55,878 nt of DNA, from positions 1 to 55,878 of the forward strand of contig JAIEFR010000009.1 in the NCBI GenBank assembly GCA_029066845.1, read 5' to 3'. Positions within the stretch are counted from its first letter, which is position 1. Each line of letters begins with the position of its first letter. Below are positions 13,409 through 22,542 of this stretch, piece by piece. A model generated the notes under the pieces. It had not been told where the DNA came from. It saw only the letters and a list, made by a program, of their open reading frames with translations, and made no database searches. Made by a program: the position numbers and the translations under genes. The DNA is from Clostridia bacterium (GTDB lineage: Bacteria > Bacillota > Clostridia > Christensenellales > Borkfalkiaceae).

Positions 13409-14182
13409 ATGAAGAAATTGATTTTAGGCGTATTGACGTGCGTTGCGGTAATTTTCGGCGCGTCGCTGTGCGGCTGCAATAAGAGCACTATGAAATTTAC
13501 CGATTTTAAAGAGTACAAAAATTTCGACAAAAACATTTCCTGCATAGAGGTTTACTGGAACGTCGGCAAGGCTGAATTGAAAAACTTTACTATAACCGAT
13601 GAAAAGCAGGTGGGCGAGATAGTAAATTACTATTCGGAAGCGCAATTCGAGAAAACCGAGGATGAATACATCGGTACGCCGGGTCATATCGAATTTGTGC
13701 ACGAGAACGGCGATATACACGTTGCTTTGCTTGGACAATTATACGTCGGCAATAATTGTTATAATTACGCCGACAATTCGATATATTATAAAATCGAGGG
13801 AATCGGCATACGTCAAGGCGCAATTGCCCCGGTAATAACCAAGTTGGGGTACTTGGATTATTATAAAAATTTTAACGAATACGTTTCGCACATAGAAGCT
13901 GCCTGGGGCAGTTGCGGAGAAGAGACGATATATTTTACGATAGACGACAGCGCCGATGTGGAAAAAATCGTACAGTTCTATTTGGATACTGAACTCAAGT
14001 GCGATTACGAGTTTCTGAGCGGTAATCATTGCTCTATAAAGTTTGTATATGAAAACGGCGACACAAAAAATGTGGATCTAACTCAGATATACGACGGTAA
14101 AAGACCTTACAATTATACCGACAGGTCGATTTATTATATGATTAGAGAAATCGGCGTAGCAAAGGGAGTACTTAGTGATTAA
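13409..14182 (+). CDS. Lipoprotein with two tandem copies of an unknown domain
   Basis: The 257 residues start with a lipoprotein signal, MKKLILGVLTCVAVIFGASLCGC, with the lipid-bearing Cys in SLCGC. The mature part contains two related halves, about 28-135 and 145-255. Both have 'YKNF..YVSHIE..W' or 'KNFDKNISCIEVYW', then 'F.I.D...V..IV.(F)Y', then 'I.FV.ENGD', and end '(Y)NY.D.SIYY.I..IG...G'. This is an internal duplication of a roughly 110-residue extracellular domain. Function unknown. It has a good ribosome site (AAAAGGAG) and a TATATA-type promoter region, and stands alone between two terminators. Confidence 0.85.
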   Translation: MKKLILGVLTCVAVIFGASLCGCNKSTMKFTDFKEYKNFDKNISCIEVYWNVGKAELKNFTITDEKQVGEIVNYYSEAQFEKTEDEYIGTPGHIEFVHENGDIHVALLGQLYVGNNCYNYADNSIYYKIEGIGIRQGAIAPVITKLGYLDYYKNFNEYVSHIEAAWGSCGEETIYFTIDDSADVEKIVQFYLDTELKCDYEFLSGNHCSIKFVYENGDTKNVDLTQIYDGKRPYNYTDRSIYYMIREIGVAKGVLSD

Positions 14183-14189
14183 ATAAAAC

Positions 14190-14219
14190 AAAAGGCGCAA
14201 CCGTGCGGTTGCGCCTTTT
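14190..14219. terminator. Bidirectional terminator between convergent genes
   Basis: A 14-bp perfect stem (14190-14203 with 14206-14219) ends in TTTT on both strands. It serves the lipoprotein and the convergent SDR gene. Confidence 0.92.
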
Positions 14220-14221
14220 CT

Positions 14222-14995
14222 TTATCCGTAAATTTTGGAAACTATAAAGTTCACAAATCTCAAAGGGAATATTTTCGCAAGGAAGACTTCGAACTTGGAC
14301 AAGCCGCCCACGCTCACGCGCAGGGGCGGTTTTTTGCGCTTTATCTGTTTACAGATAATTTTCGCAACGTAGTCGGGGCTTTTGCCGTGCCGTTCGTCGT
14401 GCTCCATCTTTTTCACCGAGCGTTCGGCGCGCTTGTTTTCGCCCTCGCAAATGCGCGCGTCCGTAAACCCCGTCTTCGTGTCGCCGGGAAGCACCGCGCA
14501 TACCTTGATTTTTTTCGGTTTTAACTCCGTGGCAATCGCGCGCGAAAAAACTTCAACGCCCGCCTTGGTCGCGGAATACAGAGCCTGATAGGGCAGTGGA
14601 ATAATGCCGCCTACCGACGAAACGTTTATAATCTTTCCGCCCTCGCAAATGTAGGGCACTGCCTGCGAGCAGAGCACGCACAGCGCGGTAAGATTTATAT
14701 CGCAGATGGTCTTTATGTTGTCGGCGGAAATCTCGTCGATAGCCCCCGCAACGCCCATACCCGCGTTGTTTACAAGCACGTCTATTTTGCCCTCGCGCTC
14801 ATAAACCGTTTTCAAAATTTCCGCAGTCTTTTCGTGGTCGCGCACGTCCGCCTGAAAACATTCGAATTCACCCGAAAACTCCCTGCGCGCAATGCCGTAA
14901 ACTTTATAGCCGTTCTTTAAAAGTCTGTTTGCAACGCTAAGCCCTATGCCGCTCGTGGCGCCGGTAACAACAGCAACTTTTTTAATATCTTTCAT
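14222..14995 (-). CDS. Short-chain dehydrogenase/reductase
   Basis: This 257-residue protein starts at ATG 14995; a GTG at 15004 is an alternative that overlaps the upstream stop. It has the cofactor motif TGATSGIG near the N-terminus, NNAG, the catalytic Ser in INVSSVGG and YSATK with the catalytic Tyr and Lys. It is a classical SDR using NAD(P)H. The substrate cannot be read from the sequence. The later 'PGDTKTGF' and a basic C-terminal end (LSKFEVFLAKIFPLRFVNFIVSKIYG) recall SDRs that act on lipids or cell-envelope precursors. It follows the RlmI-like gene in one transcript. Confidence 0.92.
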   Translation of the reverse strand: MKDIKKVAVVTGATSGIGLSVANRLLKNGYKVYGIARREFSGEFECFQADVRDHEKTAEILKTVYEREGKIDVLVNNAGMGVAGAIDEISADNIKTICDINLTALCVLCSQAVPYICEGGKIINVSSVGGIIPLPYQALYSATKAGVEVFSRAIATELKPKKIKVCAVLPGDTKTGFTDARICEGENKRAERSVKKMEHDERHGKSPDYVAKIICKQIKRKKPPLRVSVGGLSKFEVFLAKIFPLRFVNFIVSKIYG

Positions 14996-15000
14996 AATTT

Positions 15001-16170
15001 TCACTCAACCTGCAACACGAAAAATTTGAGATACTGCGTTTCGTCCGCGCATAAAAGCGAGGGGTGGTCGGGAGCCTGAGTCTTGACCTCGACGCTGCGC
15101 ACTCTCCGTCCGCTTTCGCGCGCCGCCTCTATAAGCATCTTTTCGAAAAGCGGCATCGTCATATAGTGAGAGCAGGAGCAGGTAATTAAAAAGCCGCCGC
15201 TCTTCACAATCTTCATTGCGGTAAGGTTTATGTCCTTATAACCGCGGTATGCATCCTTGACTTCGTCAGCCGTCTTGCAGAATGCGGGCGGATCAAGAAT
15301 AACAGTATCGAACGTACGCTTATCTTTTCTGAATTGGCGCAGTACCTCGAACACGTCGCCCTGCAACGTTTCAACGTTTTCAAAGCCGTTCAGCTTGGCG
15401 TTGTCCTCAACGTTTTTGAGCGCAAGGGGGGATATGTCGCAGGCAATCACCTTTTTTGCAACCGTCGCCGCGTTCAGCGTAAAGCCGCCGCTGTTGCAGA
15501 AGCAGTCCAAAACTTCATCCGCGCCGCGGCAGTATTTTCTCGCCGCAAACCTGTTTTCCTTCTGGTCGAGGAAGTATCCCGTCTTCTGTCCGTTCTTGAC
15601 GTCAACCAGCATCTTCACGCCGTTTTCTTCAATCTGACAGTAGTCGCCAACCTCGCCGTACAGCAGCCCCTTGACTTCCGCCAAGCCCTCTTTTTTGCGC
15701 ACGGCAACGTCGCTGCGCTCGTAAATACCCTTGGGGTTAAACAACTCTGTAAGGCACTCGCATATGAGTTTTTTGCGCATATCTATGCCGAGGGAGAGGC
15801 ACTGAATTACCAGCACGTCGCCGTACTTATCGACTATAAGCGCGGGCAGATTATCGGCTTCCGCAAACACCATACGGTAACAGTTTTCGTAGCCGAGCTT
15901 TTTTCTGTAATCGTTTGCACTGCTTATCGCGTCCATATAGAACTGCTTGTCGTCGGTCTGATTTCCGCGGATAAATACGCGCACCAGAATTTTGGAGGCG
16001 TGGTTTATGTAGCCCTTGCCTATAAATCTGCCGTCGTTTGCGTACACTTCGGCAAGCGAGCCGTTTTTATCCTTGCCCTCGATGCGCGCAACTTCGTTTG
16101 CGTACACCCAGCTGTGACCCGCAACAATGCGTTTTTCCTCGTTCTTTTTTAAGTAAATACGATAGCACAT
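15001..16170 (-). CDS. rlmI: RlmI-like class I 23S rRNA (cytosine-C5) methyltransferase
   Basis: This is 389 residues from ATG 16170. The N-terminal PUA-like domain (RIVAGHSWVYANEV...GRFIGKGYINHASKILVRV) is followed by a Rossmann methyltransferase with motif I VLDCFCNSGGFTLNAA, an acidic ACDIS end of strand 2, DPPAF in motif IV and ITCSCSH with the Cys expected for C5 methylation. This arrangement is that of RlmI and its relatives. The start has no ribosome site. TAAAAT ends 7 nt before the ATG and TTGCAT is 17 bp further, so a leaderless mRNA is likely. It shares the divergent region with the ABC exporter at 16282. Confidence 0.88.
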   Translation of the reverse strand: MCYRIYLKKNEEKRIVAGHSWVYANEVARIEGKDKNGSLAEVYANDGRFIGKGYINHASKILVRVFIRGNQTDDKQFYMDAISSANDYRKKLGYENCYRMVFAEADNLPALIVDKYGDVLVIQCLSLGIDMRKKLICECLTELFNPKGIYERSDVAVRKKEGLAEVKGLLYGEVGDYCQIEENGVKMLVDVKNGQKTGYFLDQKENRFAARKYCRGADEVLDCFCNSGGFTLNAATVAKKVIACDISPLALKNVEDNAKLNGFENVETLQGDVFEVLRQFRKDKRTFDTVILDPPAFCKTADEVKDAYRGYKDINLTAMKIVKSGGFLITCSCSHYMTMPLFEKMLIEAARESGRRVRSVEVKTQAPDHPSLLCADETQYLKFFVLQVE

Positions 16171-16177
16171 ATGCAAG

Positions 16178-16273
16178 ATTTTATCAGATAGCTTGCATTT
16201 ATGCAAGCAATTGAGAATAATATGCGATTTTGCGCTTTCAAAGTTTGATTTTTGTATAGTTATTTGGTATAAT
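16178..16273. promoter_or_regulatory. Divergent promoter region with two start-proximal -10 boxes
   Basis: Leftward: TTGCAT (16201-16206) and TAAAAT (16178-16183), 17 bp apart and 7 nt from ATG 16170. Rightward: TTGATT (16245-16250) and TATAAT (16268-16273), 17 bp apart and 8 nt from ATG 16282. A perfect inverted repeat, GCTTGCAT TT ATGCAAGC (16191-16208), overlaps the leftward -35 and may be an operator. Neither gene has a ribosome site. Confidence 0.75.
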
Positions 16274-16281
16274 TTAGCAGT

Positions 16282-18054
16282 ATGAAAGATTTGCTCGTAT
16301 ACTTGAAACATTATAAATTGCAAAGCGTTCTTGCGCCGCTTTTTAAATTGTTGGAAGCAAGTTTCGAGCTGCTTATTCCCATCATAGTCGCGTCGGTCGT
16401 GGACAAGATAAACGCGGTCAATGCGGGCGGCGTGACGACGGCGGACGGAACGCGCTACGTAGTTTTCGCCTGCCTTATTCTTGTAGCCCTCGGCGTGGTC
16501 GGACTGATAAGCGCGGTGTGCGCGCAGTACTTCGCGGCGAAGGCGGCGGTTGGCTTTTCCAAAGAGCTGCGCAGCGATATGTTCAAAAAGGCGCAGTCGC
16601 TTTCGTATTACGAGATAGACAACCTCGGCACCTCGGCAATGATAACCAGAATGACTACCGACGTCAACCAGGTGCAGACGGGCGTCAATATGTGGCTCAG
16701 GTTATTTATGCGCTCGCCGTTCATCGTGTTCGGCGCAATGGTAATGGCGTTTTTGATAAGCGTCACCGCAGGGTGGGTGTTCGCCGTTACGATAGCCGTA
16801 CTCTTAATTGTCGTGTTCGGCATAATGCTGATAACCATTCCTATGTACCGCAAAACGCAGGGCAAGCTGGACAAGGTTACGGCGGCAACGCGCGAAACGC
16901 TTGTCGGGTCGAGGGTGGTGCGTGCCTTCTGCAAGGAGGGAGAGGAGATAAGGGAATTCGACAAACGCAATTCCGCGCTCACCAAATCACAGAAATTCGT
17001 GGGCGGCATTTCCGCTTTAATGAACCCTTTGACCTACGCTATAATAAACGTCGGCATAATAGTGCTCATTCACGTCGGCGCGGGCAGGGTGTACGACGGC
17101 GCGCTCACGCAGGGGCAGGTAATCGCGCTGTACAACTATATGTCGCAGATTTTAATCGAGCTTATCAAGCTTGCAAATCTGATCATAACCGTGACAAAGT
17201 GCTTTGCGTGCGCGGACAGGGTAAACGAAATTTTAAAGATGCAGCCCGCGCTTATACACGGCACGGCGGCGGAAGGCACGGCGGCAGAGGGCGCGCCCTT
17301 CATTAAATTCGACAACGTAAGTATGCGCTATTCGGGCGGCGGCTCGGACGCGCTCAACTCCATATCGTTCACGGTCAACGCGGGCGAAACGGTGGGTATA
17401 ATAGGCGGCACGGGCTCTGGCAAGAGTACCCTAGTCAATTTAATTCCCCATTTCTACGACGCGACCGAGGGCGAAATTTTGATTGACGGCGTAAACGTCA
17501 ACGCGGTAGGCGACGAAGCTCTGCGCGAGGAGTGCGGAGTCGTTCCCCAGCGCGCCGTGCTGTTCAAAGGCACGATAAGGGAAAATATCAAGTGGGGCAA
17601 CGAGAACGCCACCGACGAGCAAATAAATTCCGCGGTGGAGCTTGCCTGCGCGGCGGACGTCGTAAACAACAAGCCTGACGGACTGGACGAGCAGGTGGAG
17701 CAGGGCGGCAAGAATTTTTCGGGCGGTCAACGCCAGAGGCTGACCATAGCCCGCGCCCTAGTCAGGAAGCCCAAAATTTTAATTCTGGACGACAGCGCTT
17801 CCGCGCTCGACTACGCAACCGACGCGCAGCTTCGCAAAAACCTGCGCTCGCTCGACTATAACCCCACGGTGTTTTTGGTATCCCAGCGCACCAGTTCCGT
17901 GCGCTATGCGGACAAAATTTTGGTGCTGGACGGCGGCAATCTCGTCGGCTGCGGCACGCACGACGAACTGCTTGAAAACTGCGAGGTATACAGGGAAATT
18001 CACCTCTCGCAATACTCGGGCGGCGAGGAGCTTGCAAAGGGGGTGGAATTATGA
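16282..18054 (+). CDS. ABC exporter half, degenerate-site subunit
   Basis: The 590 residues hold six membrane helices (about 1-310) and an ATPase domain with Walker A GGTGSGKST (about 374-382), signature FSGGQRQR and Walker B ILILDDSASALD. The residue after the Walker B Asp is Asp instead of the catalytic Glu. This is the usual mark of the degenerate half of heterodimeric exporters such as BmrCD, LmrCD and TM287/288. The partner follows with a 4-bp overlap. Such pumps export drugs, lipids or peptides; the substrate is unknown. TTGATT-17-TATAAT ends 8 nt before the ATG, and there is no ribosome site. Confidence 0.93.
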   Translation: MKDLLVYLKHYKLQSVLAPLFKLLEASFELLIPIIVASVVDKINAVNAGGVTTADGTRYVVFACLILVALGVVGLISAVCAQYFAAKAAVGFSKELRSDMFKKAQSLSYYEIDNLGTSAMITRMTTDVNQVQTGVNMWLRLFMRSPFIVFGAMVMAFLISVTAGWVFAVTIAVLLIVVFGIMLITIPMYRKTQGKLDKVTAATRETLVGSRVVRAFCKEGEEIREFDKRNSALTKSQKFVGGISALMNPLTYAIINVGIIVLIHVGAGRVYDGALTQGQVIALYNYMSQILIELIKLANLIITVTKCFACADRVNEILKMQPALIHGTAAEGTAAEGAPFIKFDNVSMRYSGGGSDALNSISFTVNAGETVGIIGGTGSGKSTLVNLIPHFYDATEGEILIDGVNVNAVGDEALREECGVVPQRAVLFKGTIRENIKWGNENATDEQINSAVELACAADVVNNKPDGLDEQVEQGGKNFSGGQRQRLTIARALVRKPKILILDDSASALDYATDAQLRKNLRSLDYNPTVFLVSQRTSSVRYADKILVLDGGNLVGCGTHDELLENCEVYREIHLSQYSGGEELAKGVEL

Positions 18055-19814
18055 AAAACTCCTCAACCCAGTCGCAGGTTATAAAGCGCATTTTCAGACA
18101 ACTCAAAAAATACACTCCGCTCATTTTATTGTCGCTGCTGCTTGCGGTGGCAACGGTGGCAGGCAATCTGTTGCCGCCCGTGCTGTTCGGCGAGGCGATA
18201 GACTATATCGTCGATACGGGCAAAGTCGATTTCGATAAGCTTTTCTACTACTTCGTAATTATCGGCGGCATAGTGGGTGCCACGGCAATTGCTCAGTGGC
18301 TTATGGGCGTAATAAACAACCGCATAGTCTACGGCGTTATACGCGATATAAGGGCGCAGGCGTTCGCGCACATTCAGAACCTGCCGTTGAAATACATCGA
18401 CAGCCATTCCTACGGCGACGTGGTTTCGCGTTGCATAGCCGACGTCGATCAGTTTGCCGACGGTCTTTTAATGGGTTTCACGCAGTTGTTTACAGGCGTT
18501 ATCACCATAATAGCAACGCTGGTAATAATGTTCATATTCAACTGGATAATCGCTCTCGCGGTGTTCTTCATCACGCCGCTTTCGCTGTTCGTCGCAAAAT
18601 TCATTGCAAGCAGAACCTATTCGATGTTCAAAAAGACAACCAAAATAAGGGGCGAACAGACTGCTTTTATCGAGGAGATGACGGGCAACCTCAAAGTCGT
18701 TCAGGCGTTCGGCAGGGAGGACGAAAACCAGCAGAAATTCGACGAGCTCAACGAAGATCTCACTAAGGCATCGCTGTCGTCAATATTCTTCTCCTCGCTG
18801 ACAAACCCCACGACGCGCTTTGTCAACGCCTTAGTATACGCCGCGGTCGCACTTGCGGGTGCGCTGACGATAATCTATCCTGCGGTGCTTCCCGTCACGT
18901 TCGGCGTGGGCAAGCTGACTACGCTTTTGAGCTACTCCAACCAGTACACAAAACCGTTCAACGAAATCTCTGGCGTTGTCACCGAATTCCAGAACGCAAT
19001 CGCGTGCGCCGGCAGAATATACGAGCTAATCGACCAGCCCGCGCAGATACCCGACGCGGATAACGCAGTGGCAATAGAAAACGTCAGGGGCGACGTGCGG
19101 TTTGACGGCGTGGATTTCTCCTACGAGGAGGACAAACCGCTCATACGCAACCTCAATATCAGCGCAAAGGCGGGGCAGAGGATAGCCATAGTCGGACCTA
19201 CGGGCTGCGGCAAGACCACGCTTATCAATCTGCTGATGCGTTTCTATGACGTGCAGAGCGGCGAAATACGTGTGGACGGCACGGGCGTTACGGATATAAC
19301 GCGCAAATCGCTCCGCCAGAGCTACGGAATGGTGTTGCAGGACACCTGGCTGAAAAGCGGCACCGTCAGGGACAACATAAAGATAGGCAAGCCCGATGCC
19401 ACCGAGGAAGAAGTAATTGCCGCGGCAAAGGCAACCCATTCGCACAAATTCATTATGCAGATGAAGGACGGCTACGATACGGTGATAGGCGAGGACGGCG
19501 GCAACCTCTCGCAGGGGCAGAAGCAGCTGCTTTGCATAACGCGCATTATGCTCTGTTTGCCGCCTATGCTCATTCTGGACGAAGCCACTTCGTCGATAGA
19601 CACGCGTACCGAAATGAAGATACAGCAGGCGTTCGCCAAGCTTATGGAGGGCAGAACGAGCTTTATCGTTGCTCACCGTCTGTCAACCATAAAGGAAGCA
19701 GACCTTATACTGGTAATGCAAAACGGCAATATTATAGAGCAGGGAACACACGACAAGCTCATCGCGGCGGGCGGTTTCTATAAAAATTTATACAACAGTC
19801 AGTTTGCAAACTGA
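18051..19814 (+). CDS. ABC exporter half, catalytic-site subunit
   Basis: The 587 residues have six membrane helices and an ATPase domain with Walker A GPTGCGKTT (about 381-389), a non-standard signature LSQGQKQLL, and Walker B MLILDEATSSID with the catalytic Glu. The altered signature and the normal Glu complement the normal signature and Asp of the upstream partner. The pair has one working and one degenerate ATP site, as in BmrCD-like heterodimers. It begins 4 bp inside the upstream gene, so translation is coupled. The longer N-terminus (SQVIKRIFRQLKKYTPLI) is typical of the BmrD/LmrD side. Confidence 0.94.
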   Translation: MKNSSTQSQVIKRIFRQLKKYTPLILLSLLLAVATVAGNLLPPVLFGEAIDYIVDTGKVDFDKLFYYFVIIGGIVGATAIAQWLMGVINNRIVYGVIRDIRAQAFAHIQNLPLKYIDSHSYGDVVSRCIADVDQFADGLLMGFTQLFTGVITIIATLVIMFIFNWIIALAVFFITPLSLFVAKFIASRTYSMFKKTTKIRGEQTAFIEEMTGNLKVVQAFGREDENQQKFDELNEDLTKASLSSIFFSSLTNPTTRFVNALVYAAVALAGALTIIYPAVLPVTFGVGKLTTLLSYSNQYTKPFNEISGVVTEFQNAIACAGRIYELIDQPAQIPDADNAVAIENVRGDVRFDGVDFSYEEDKPLIRNLNISAKAGQRIAIVGPTGCGKTTLINLLMRFYDVQSGEIRVDGTGVTDITRKSLRQSYGMVLQDTWLKSGTVRDNIKIGKPDATEEEVIAAAKATHSHKFIMQMKDGYDTVIGEDGGNLSQGQKQLLCITRIMLCLPPMLILDEATSSIDTRTEMKIQQAFAKLMEGRTSFIVAHRLSTIKEADLILVMQNGNIIEQGTHDKLIAAGGFYKNLYNSQFAN

Positions 19815-19843
19815 ACCAAATACAAGCAAAAAAGGGAGTAAGA

Positions 19844-21421
19844 ATGTTACAAGTCAACAACGTATCGTTGCAGTACGGCAGTAAAAAACTTTTCGAGGAC
19901 GTAAACATCAAGTTTACGGGCGGAAATTGCTACGGAATAATCGGCGCAAACGGCGCGGGCAAGTCCACCTTTTTAAAGGTGCTCAGCGGCGAAATCGAGC
20001 CCAACAAGGGCGAGGTTATTATGGATAAGAACGAGAGAATGTCCGTTCTTATGCAGAACCAGAGCGCGTTCGATAACGTTTCCGTTCTGCGTGCGGTTAT
20101 GCTCGGTCACAAGCGCCTCGTTCAGATAATGGACGAGAAGGACGCCCTGTACGCCAAGGAGGACTTTTCGGAGGCGGACGGCGTGCGCGCAAGCGAGCTG
20201 GAAAGCGAATTTGCCGAACTCGGAGGCTGGGAAGCGGAGTACGAGGCGCAGACTCTTTTGAACGCACTTGATATAGGCGAAGAGTTTTACGACGTTTTAA
20301 TGGCGGACGTGGACGCAAAGCGCAAGGTCAAAATTCTGCTTGCGCAGGCGCTTTTCGGCAACCCCGACATATTGCTGCTGGACGAGCCCACCAACAACCT
20401 CGACATCAAAACGGTGCGCTGGCTGGAAAACTATCTTCTCGACTTCGAAAACACGATAATAATCGTGTCGCATAACAGGCACTTTTTAAACAAGGTCTGC
20501 ACGCACATCTGCGACGTGGACTACGGCAAAATCAATATGATGCTGGGCAACTACGACTTCTGGTACGAAACCAGCCAGTTGCTTGCGCGCCAGCAGAAGG
20601 ACCAGAACAAGAAGAACGAGCAGCGCGCCAAGGAGTTGCAGGAATTCATAGCGCGCTTCGCCGCAAACGCTTCTAAGTCAAGACAGGCGACGTCCAGAAA
20701 AAAGGAGCTTGAAAAGCTGACCATTTCGGACTTCAAGCCGTCGCTGCGCAAATATCCGTACATCGACTTCAAGTACGAAAAGGACATCGGCAACGACATT
20801 TTAATGGTGGAAGGTCTGACCAAAAAGGGCTATTTCGAAAACGTATCGTTCACCGTGCAGAGGGACGACAAGATAGGCATAGTCAGCGATAAGTCTACTA
20901 CAATTTCTATGCTCTACGACGTTCTTACGGGCAAGGCTCAGCCCGACTCGGGCACAGTGCGCTGGGGTAAGACCATTTCAGCTTCATACTTCCCCGAAAA
21001 CAACAACGAATTTTTCCAGGGATGCGAGCTCAATCTCGTCGAATGGCTCTCGCAGTTCTCCACCGACCACTACGAGGAGTATCTACGCGGCTGGCTGGGC
21101 AGAATGTTGTTCTCGGGCGAGGAGGCGTTAAAGCAGGCTAAAGTGCTTTCGGGCGGAGAAAAGGTAAGGTGTATGCTCGCGAAAATGATGCTGGAAGGCG
21201 GCAACTTCCTTATTCTGGACGAGCCTACCAACCACCTCGACCTCGAATCCATAACCGCGCTCAATAACGGTATGAAAAATTTCAAGGGCTGTATGCTGTT
21301 CACCTCGCACGACCAGGAGCTTATGAATACGGTTGCAAACCGCATCATCGAAATAAACGGCACCAAGCAGTTCGATAAAAACGTCACCTACGACGAATAT
21401 ATTGATATAATTACGAAATAA
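19844..21421 (+). CDS. ABC-F family ATPase with one intact and one dead ATP site
   Basis: The 525 residues hold two ATPase domains without membrane helices. Domain 1 has Walker A GANGAGKST and Walker B LLLDEPTNNLD, but at the signature position only ADVDAKRKVKIL is found. Domain 2 has signature LSGGEKVRC and Walker B ILDEPTNHLD, but its Walker A position reads GIVSDKSTT. Because sites form head-to-tail, Walker A 1 with signature 2 is intact, and both parts of the other site are lost. Between the domains is a charged helical linker (about 230-310). ABC-F proteins act on the ribosome in translation rescue or antibiotic resistance. It follows the exporter genes by 29 bp with an AAAAAGGGAG site. 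Confidence 0.9.
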   Translation: MLQVNNVSLQYGSKKLFEDVNIKFTGGNCYGIIGANGAGKSTFLKVLSGEIEPNKGEVIMDKNERMSVLMQNQSAFDNVSVLRAVMLGHKRLVQIMDEKDALYAKEDFSEADGVRASELESEFAELGGWEAEYEAQTLLNALDIGEEFYDVLMADVDAKRKVKILLAQALFGNPDILLLDEPTNNLDIKTVRWLENYLLDFENTIIIVSHNRHFLNKVCTHICDVDYGKINMMLGNYDFWYETSQLLARQQKDQNKKNEQRAKELQEFIARFAANASKSRQATSRKKELEKLTISDFKPSLRKYPYIDFKYEKDIGNDILMVEGLTKKGYFENVSFTVQRDDKIGIVSDKSTTISMLYDVLTGKAQPDSGTVRWGKTISASYFPENNNEFFQGCELNLVEWLSQFSTDHYEEYLRGWLGRMLFSGEEALKQAKVLSGGEKVRCMLAKMMLEGGNFLILDEPTNHLDLESITALNNGMKNFKGCMLFTSHDQELMNTVANRIIEINGTKQFDKNVTYDEYIDIITK

Positions 21422-21455
21422 ATTTGTCGGCGCAATCCGACAAAGGGGAAAATAA

Positions 21456-22511
21456 ATGAAGAGAAAGTTCTCGATAATAATCACGGTAGTCGCTGCGGTC
21501 TGCGCGGTTGCGCTTGCCGCGTGGGGCGGCTACGTGTTCTGCACGCAGGTTAAGGTAGGCGAGGAAACTCCCGAGCTGTACGCAAGTATTCCTATCTTTA
21601 TAATTCTGATATTTCTCGGCGCATTTCTGGACGAGCTAATACACGAAGGCGCGCACTTTATGATAGGCGCGTTCTGCTCTATGGGCGTCAAAGCGCCTAA
21701 AATCCGCATATTCAAAAGCTCCTCCGTGGAGGTATTTCCCAAAGGCGCAAAGTGCTTGAAACTGCGCTTTCTGCTCACGGCGGGCGCGGGCTTGTTTTTC
21801 GACGCGCTTATAATAGCTCTCGGCATAATCGCATTTTCGGTAAAGTCGGTGCCGCCTGTGCTCGGCATAGGGCTTCCCTACGCGCTTTATTCGTTCATAG
21901 TCAACGTCGTGCCGTTCGAATACCACAGCGGTAAAACCGACGGTCTTGTTATCTGGGAAGCGATAAGAAATGACCCGTCGTCGCGCGTTATGTTCAGGAT
22001 ATTGAAAATTCAGGGACTTGTAAACGGCGGCTTGATGCTTAAAGAAGTGGACGAGAGTTTGCTTCTGGACGTTCCGCAGCTGCCCGAGGACGACTTGAAT
22101 TTTATCATTTTAACCCAGCTCAGATACGAATACTATCTTGCAAAGGGCGACGACAGCACGGCTTATAAGTACTTCCTGCGCTATAAGGATTTGATTCAGT
22201 ATCTTCCCGACGAGTACGGCGAGGAGGCGACAGTAAGGCGCAAGGTCGAGGAGGAGATGGAAGACGACGAGGAAACCGACGAGGTTTTCGAAATTCCCCA
22301 GGCAAACGTGGAAAACGCTCTGGAAGACAAAAAGGAAGACGTAAAGCAAGCTGAGGAAGAAAAGCCTTCCGAACAACCTGCCGAGCAATCCGAGGAGCAA
22401 TCCGCAGAACAGCCAACCGAACAGGCGGAGGAACAACAGCCTGCTGCAGAGGAAGATGCGGAAGAAGCTCCCCAACCCGAAAAGAAGAAAAAGAAAAGTA
22501 AAAGCAAATAA
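21456..22511 (+). CDS. Membrane zincin (HExxH) of the DUF3267/M50-like type
   Basis: The 351 residues begin with a membrane helix (about 7-28). A second helix region carries FLDELIHEGAHFMIGAF, which contains the HEGAH zinc-binding motif. A third segment (LLTAGAGLFFDALIIALGIIAF) and a fourth (LGIGLPYALYSFIVNVVPF) follow, then VPFEYHSGKTDGLVI, which may hold the third zinc ligand as Asp. The soluble C-terminal part is helical and ends in a tail of about 80 residues made mostly of Glu, Gln, Ala and Pro, closed by KKKKKSKSK. The first 220 residues resemble site-2-protease-like and DUF3267 zinc peptidases. Substrate unknown. It follows the ABC-F gene by 34 bp and ends at a terminator. Confidence 0.78.
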   Translation: MKRKFSIIITVVAAVCAVALAAWGGYVFCTQVKVGEETPELYASIPIFIILIFLGAFLDELIHEGAHFMIGAFCSMGVKAPKIRIFKSSSVEVFPKGAKCLKLRFLLTAGAGLFFDALIIALGIIAFSVKSVPPVLGIGLPYALYSFIVNVVPFEYHSGKTDGLVIWEAIRNDPSSRVMFRILKIQGLVNGGLMLKEVDESLLLDVPQLPEDDLNFIILTQLRYEYYLAKGDDSTAYKYFLRYKDLIQYLPDEYGEEATVRRKVEEEMEDDEETDEVFEIPQANVENALEDKKEDVKQAEEEKPSEQPAEQSEEQSAEQPTEQAEEQQPAAEEDAEEAPQPEKKKKKSKSK

Positions 22512-22514
22512 ATA

Positions 22515-22542
22515 AAAAGCCGACACTTCAGCGTCGGCTTTT
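22515..22542. terminator. Bidirectional terminator
   Basis: AAAAGCCGAC (22515-22524) pairs with GTCGGCTTTT (22533-22542). It ends the zincin gene. Its right arm touches the stop codon of the convergent zinc-ribbon ORF. Confidence 0.88.

Noticed and set aside
15334-16152. 272-codon plus-strand ORF
   Set aside because: Shadow of the RlmI-like methyltransferase gene on the minus strand.
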